From NCBI GenBank assembly GCA_003661825.1, contig QMWW01000061.1, positions 1 through 7,041 on the forward strand: 7,041 nt of DNA, written 5' to 3'. Below the pieces are notes generated by a model. The model saw only the letters and a list, made by a program, of their open reading frames with translations, did no database searches and was not told the DNA's origin. The stretch is from Thermoprotei archaeon. Lineage in GTDB: Archaea > Thermoproteota > Thermoprotei_A > Sulfolobales > Desulfurococcaceae. Made by a program: the position numbers and the translations under genes. Below, in pieces: positions 6,138 through 7,041 of the stretch. Numbering within the stretch: position 1 is the first letter of the stretch; the number at the start of each line of letters is the position of its first letter.

Positions 6138-7002
6138 CTATTCCTTGGTTTTTCCTAAGAAATTCTTCGCCTCTAATAGCTAGGTATAGCCCAGCAATTA
6201 TGAGTGAACCCCCGATAAGCTGGTTCAGCGATAGCGTTTCCCCGAGAATCATATATGCAAAGAGAGAGGCAAAGGGAGGCTCTAGGAGAAATACCGTAGC
6301 AGCTGTAGAAGGTAAAACGTATCTCTGGCCAATAACCTGTAGTGCAAAAGCTACATTGCTACAAATAACTCCTAAGTATAAGAGGTATATTAAGGCATTA
6401 GCATCCGGGAGTACTCCGCCTTCAACATACCAGGGAAGAGCTAGTGCAACAGAGGGAAAGAACTCGTAGAAGACGAAAACTAAGGGATCAGCATAGCTGT
6501 ACTTTGAGACAATCACTATCTGAGCAGCCCATGCTAAAGAACCGGCAAGTACTAATAGATCACCAATACTAGCTCCGCTGGTAGGATTAGCCATAATACA
6601 CAACCCGGCAACTGATAGAGCCAGCGATAGTAGAAGATAAATAGTATACTTCCTAGCACGTATAGCTACGTATACGTGGACAAAGAGAACATTCAAGCCG
6701 GTTATAAATGCCGAATTAGACGCAGATGTTAATGCCGTTCCAATCCCTTGAAGTAATAAACCAGTCGTAAACGCCACACCAGCCGTTAAGCCGCCTACTA
6801 CTAGATCCCTATCAACCCTGCCGTTCAAATGCCTATACACTACATATGGAGCAAGACACAGGATCGCTATAAGCCCTCTAAACCATACATATCCATAGCC
6901 TCCTACCACTGGAACAACCATTTTTATGAATGAGAACGATGAACCCCATATTATAGTAGTCGCCAGTAATACTGCTAAGCCCAGGTACGACCTGCTATCT
7001 AT
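6127..7002 (-). CDS. EamA/DMT-superfamily transporter (about 10 membrane helices), start uncertain
   Basis: This gene encodes two homologous five-helix halves typical of drug/metabolite (EamA) transporters. Numbered from base 7002, the first half has WGSSFSFIK at 19-27, FRGLIAI near 41-47 and TSASNSAFITGLNVLF at 92-107. The second half starts at GDLLVLAGSLAWAAQ (147-161) and has the family signature LLEPPFASLFAYMILGE at 239-255, then LIGGSLIIAGLYLAI. The substrate is unpredictable: amino acids, sugars, nucleotide bases or drugs. The first ATG is at 6921, but starting there removes the first helix and WGSS motif, which are clearly encoded upstream in the same frame. Between 6921 and the in-frame TAA at 7024-7026 there is no ATG, GTG or TTG. 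I place the start tentatively at an ATA (7000-7002) that follows GGTGGGAGC; CTG at 7012-7014 is an alternative. The family call is firm; the start is weak. Confidence 0.87.
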   Translation of the reverse strand: MDSRSYLGLAVLLATTIIWGSSFSFIKMVVPVVGGYGYVWFRGLIAILCLAPYVVYRHLNGRVDRDLVVGGLTAGVAFTTGLLLQGIGTALTSASNSAFITGLNVLFVHVYVAIRARKYTIYLLLSLALSVAGLCIMANPTSGASIGDLLVLAGSLAWAAQIVIVSKYSYADPLVFVFYEFFPSVALALPWYVEGGVLPDANALIYLLYLGVICSNVAFALQVIGQRYVLPSTAATVFLLEPPFASLFAYMILGETLSLNQLIGGSLIIAGLYLAIRGEEFLRKNQGIAMT

Positions 7003-7041
7003 GCTCCCACCCAGAGATAGCGTTTAACCATATCTCAATAT

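Noticed and set aside
6200..6469. Plus-strand 89-codon open frame opposite the EamA gene
   Set aside because: It is antisense to the conserved second half of the transporter and its translation is a low-complexity mixture with no family pattern.

Overview
The window looks like chromosomal DNA of a hyperthermophilic crenarchaeon, most likely of the Desulfurococcales type; I cannot name a species. The evidence is heavy use of AGA/AGG, CTA and ATA codons, TTG starts, GGTGAT-type ribosome sites beside nearly leaderless genes, a GC-rich intron-bearing tRNA without encoded CCA, and a giant Tyr-rich subtilase.

Layout. (1) Bases 1-3039 (+): the 3' part of a very large subtilisin-family (S8) protease whose start lies outside the window. 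(2) 3040-3248: intergenic, with a T6 terminator candidate and a promoter candidate. (3) 3249-5091 (+): a tight three-gene operon. The first gene appears to be a natural fusion of an antitoxin (ribbon-helix-helix plus UPF0175-like) with a DUF3368-like PIN nuclease domain. It overlaps a small von Willebrand A (vWA) protein with a near-complete MIDAS site, which is followed 12 bases later by a second vWA-like protein that has lost MIDAS residues. (4) 5192-5293 (-): tRNA-Cys(GCA) with a 27-base intron, recognised by its U73 discriminator and by a 7-base anticodon loop that is restored only when the intron is removed. (5) 5433-6137 (+): a YhhQ/VUT-family queuosine-precursor transporter, probably starting at a TTG with a strong ribosome site. 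(6) 6127 to about 7002 (-): an EamA/DMT-family transporter, convergent with and overlapping the previous gene by 11 bases. Its conserved first membrane helix lies upstream of the first ATG in a stretch with no canonical start codon.

How the parts fit. The protease is extracellular and seems unrelated to the rest. The 3249-5091 operon is the best candidate for something undescribed: a self-contained antitoxin-toxin polypeptide coupled to two single-domain vWA proteins, one metal-binding and one probably not. The YhhQ protein could salvage preQ0 for archaeosine, which is made at G15 of archaeal tRNAs; the neighbouring tRNA-Cys has G15, but the adjacency may be chance. No CRISPR array, insertion sequence or integrase was seen.
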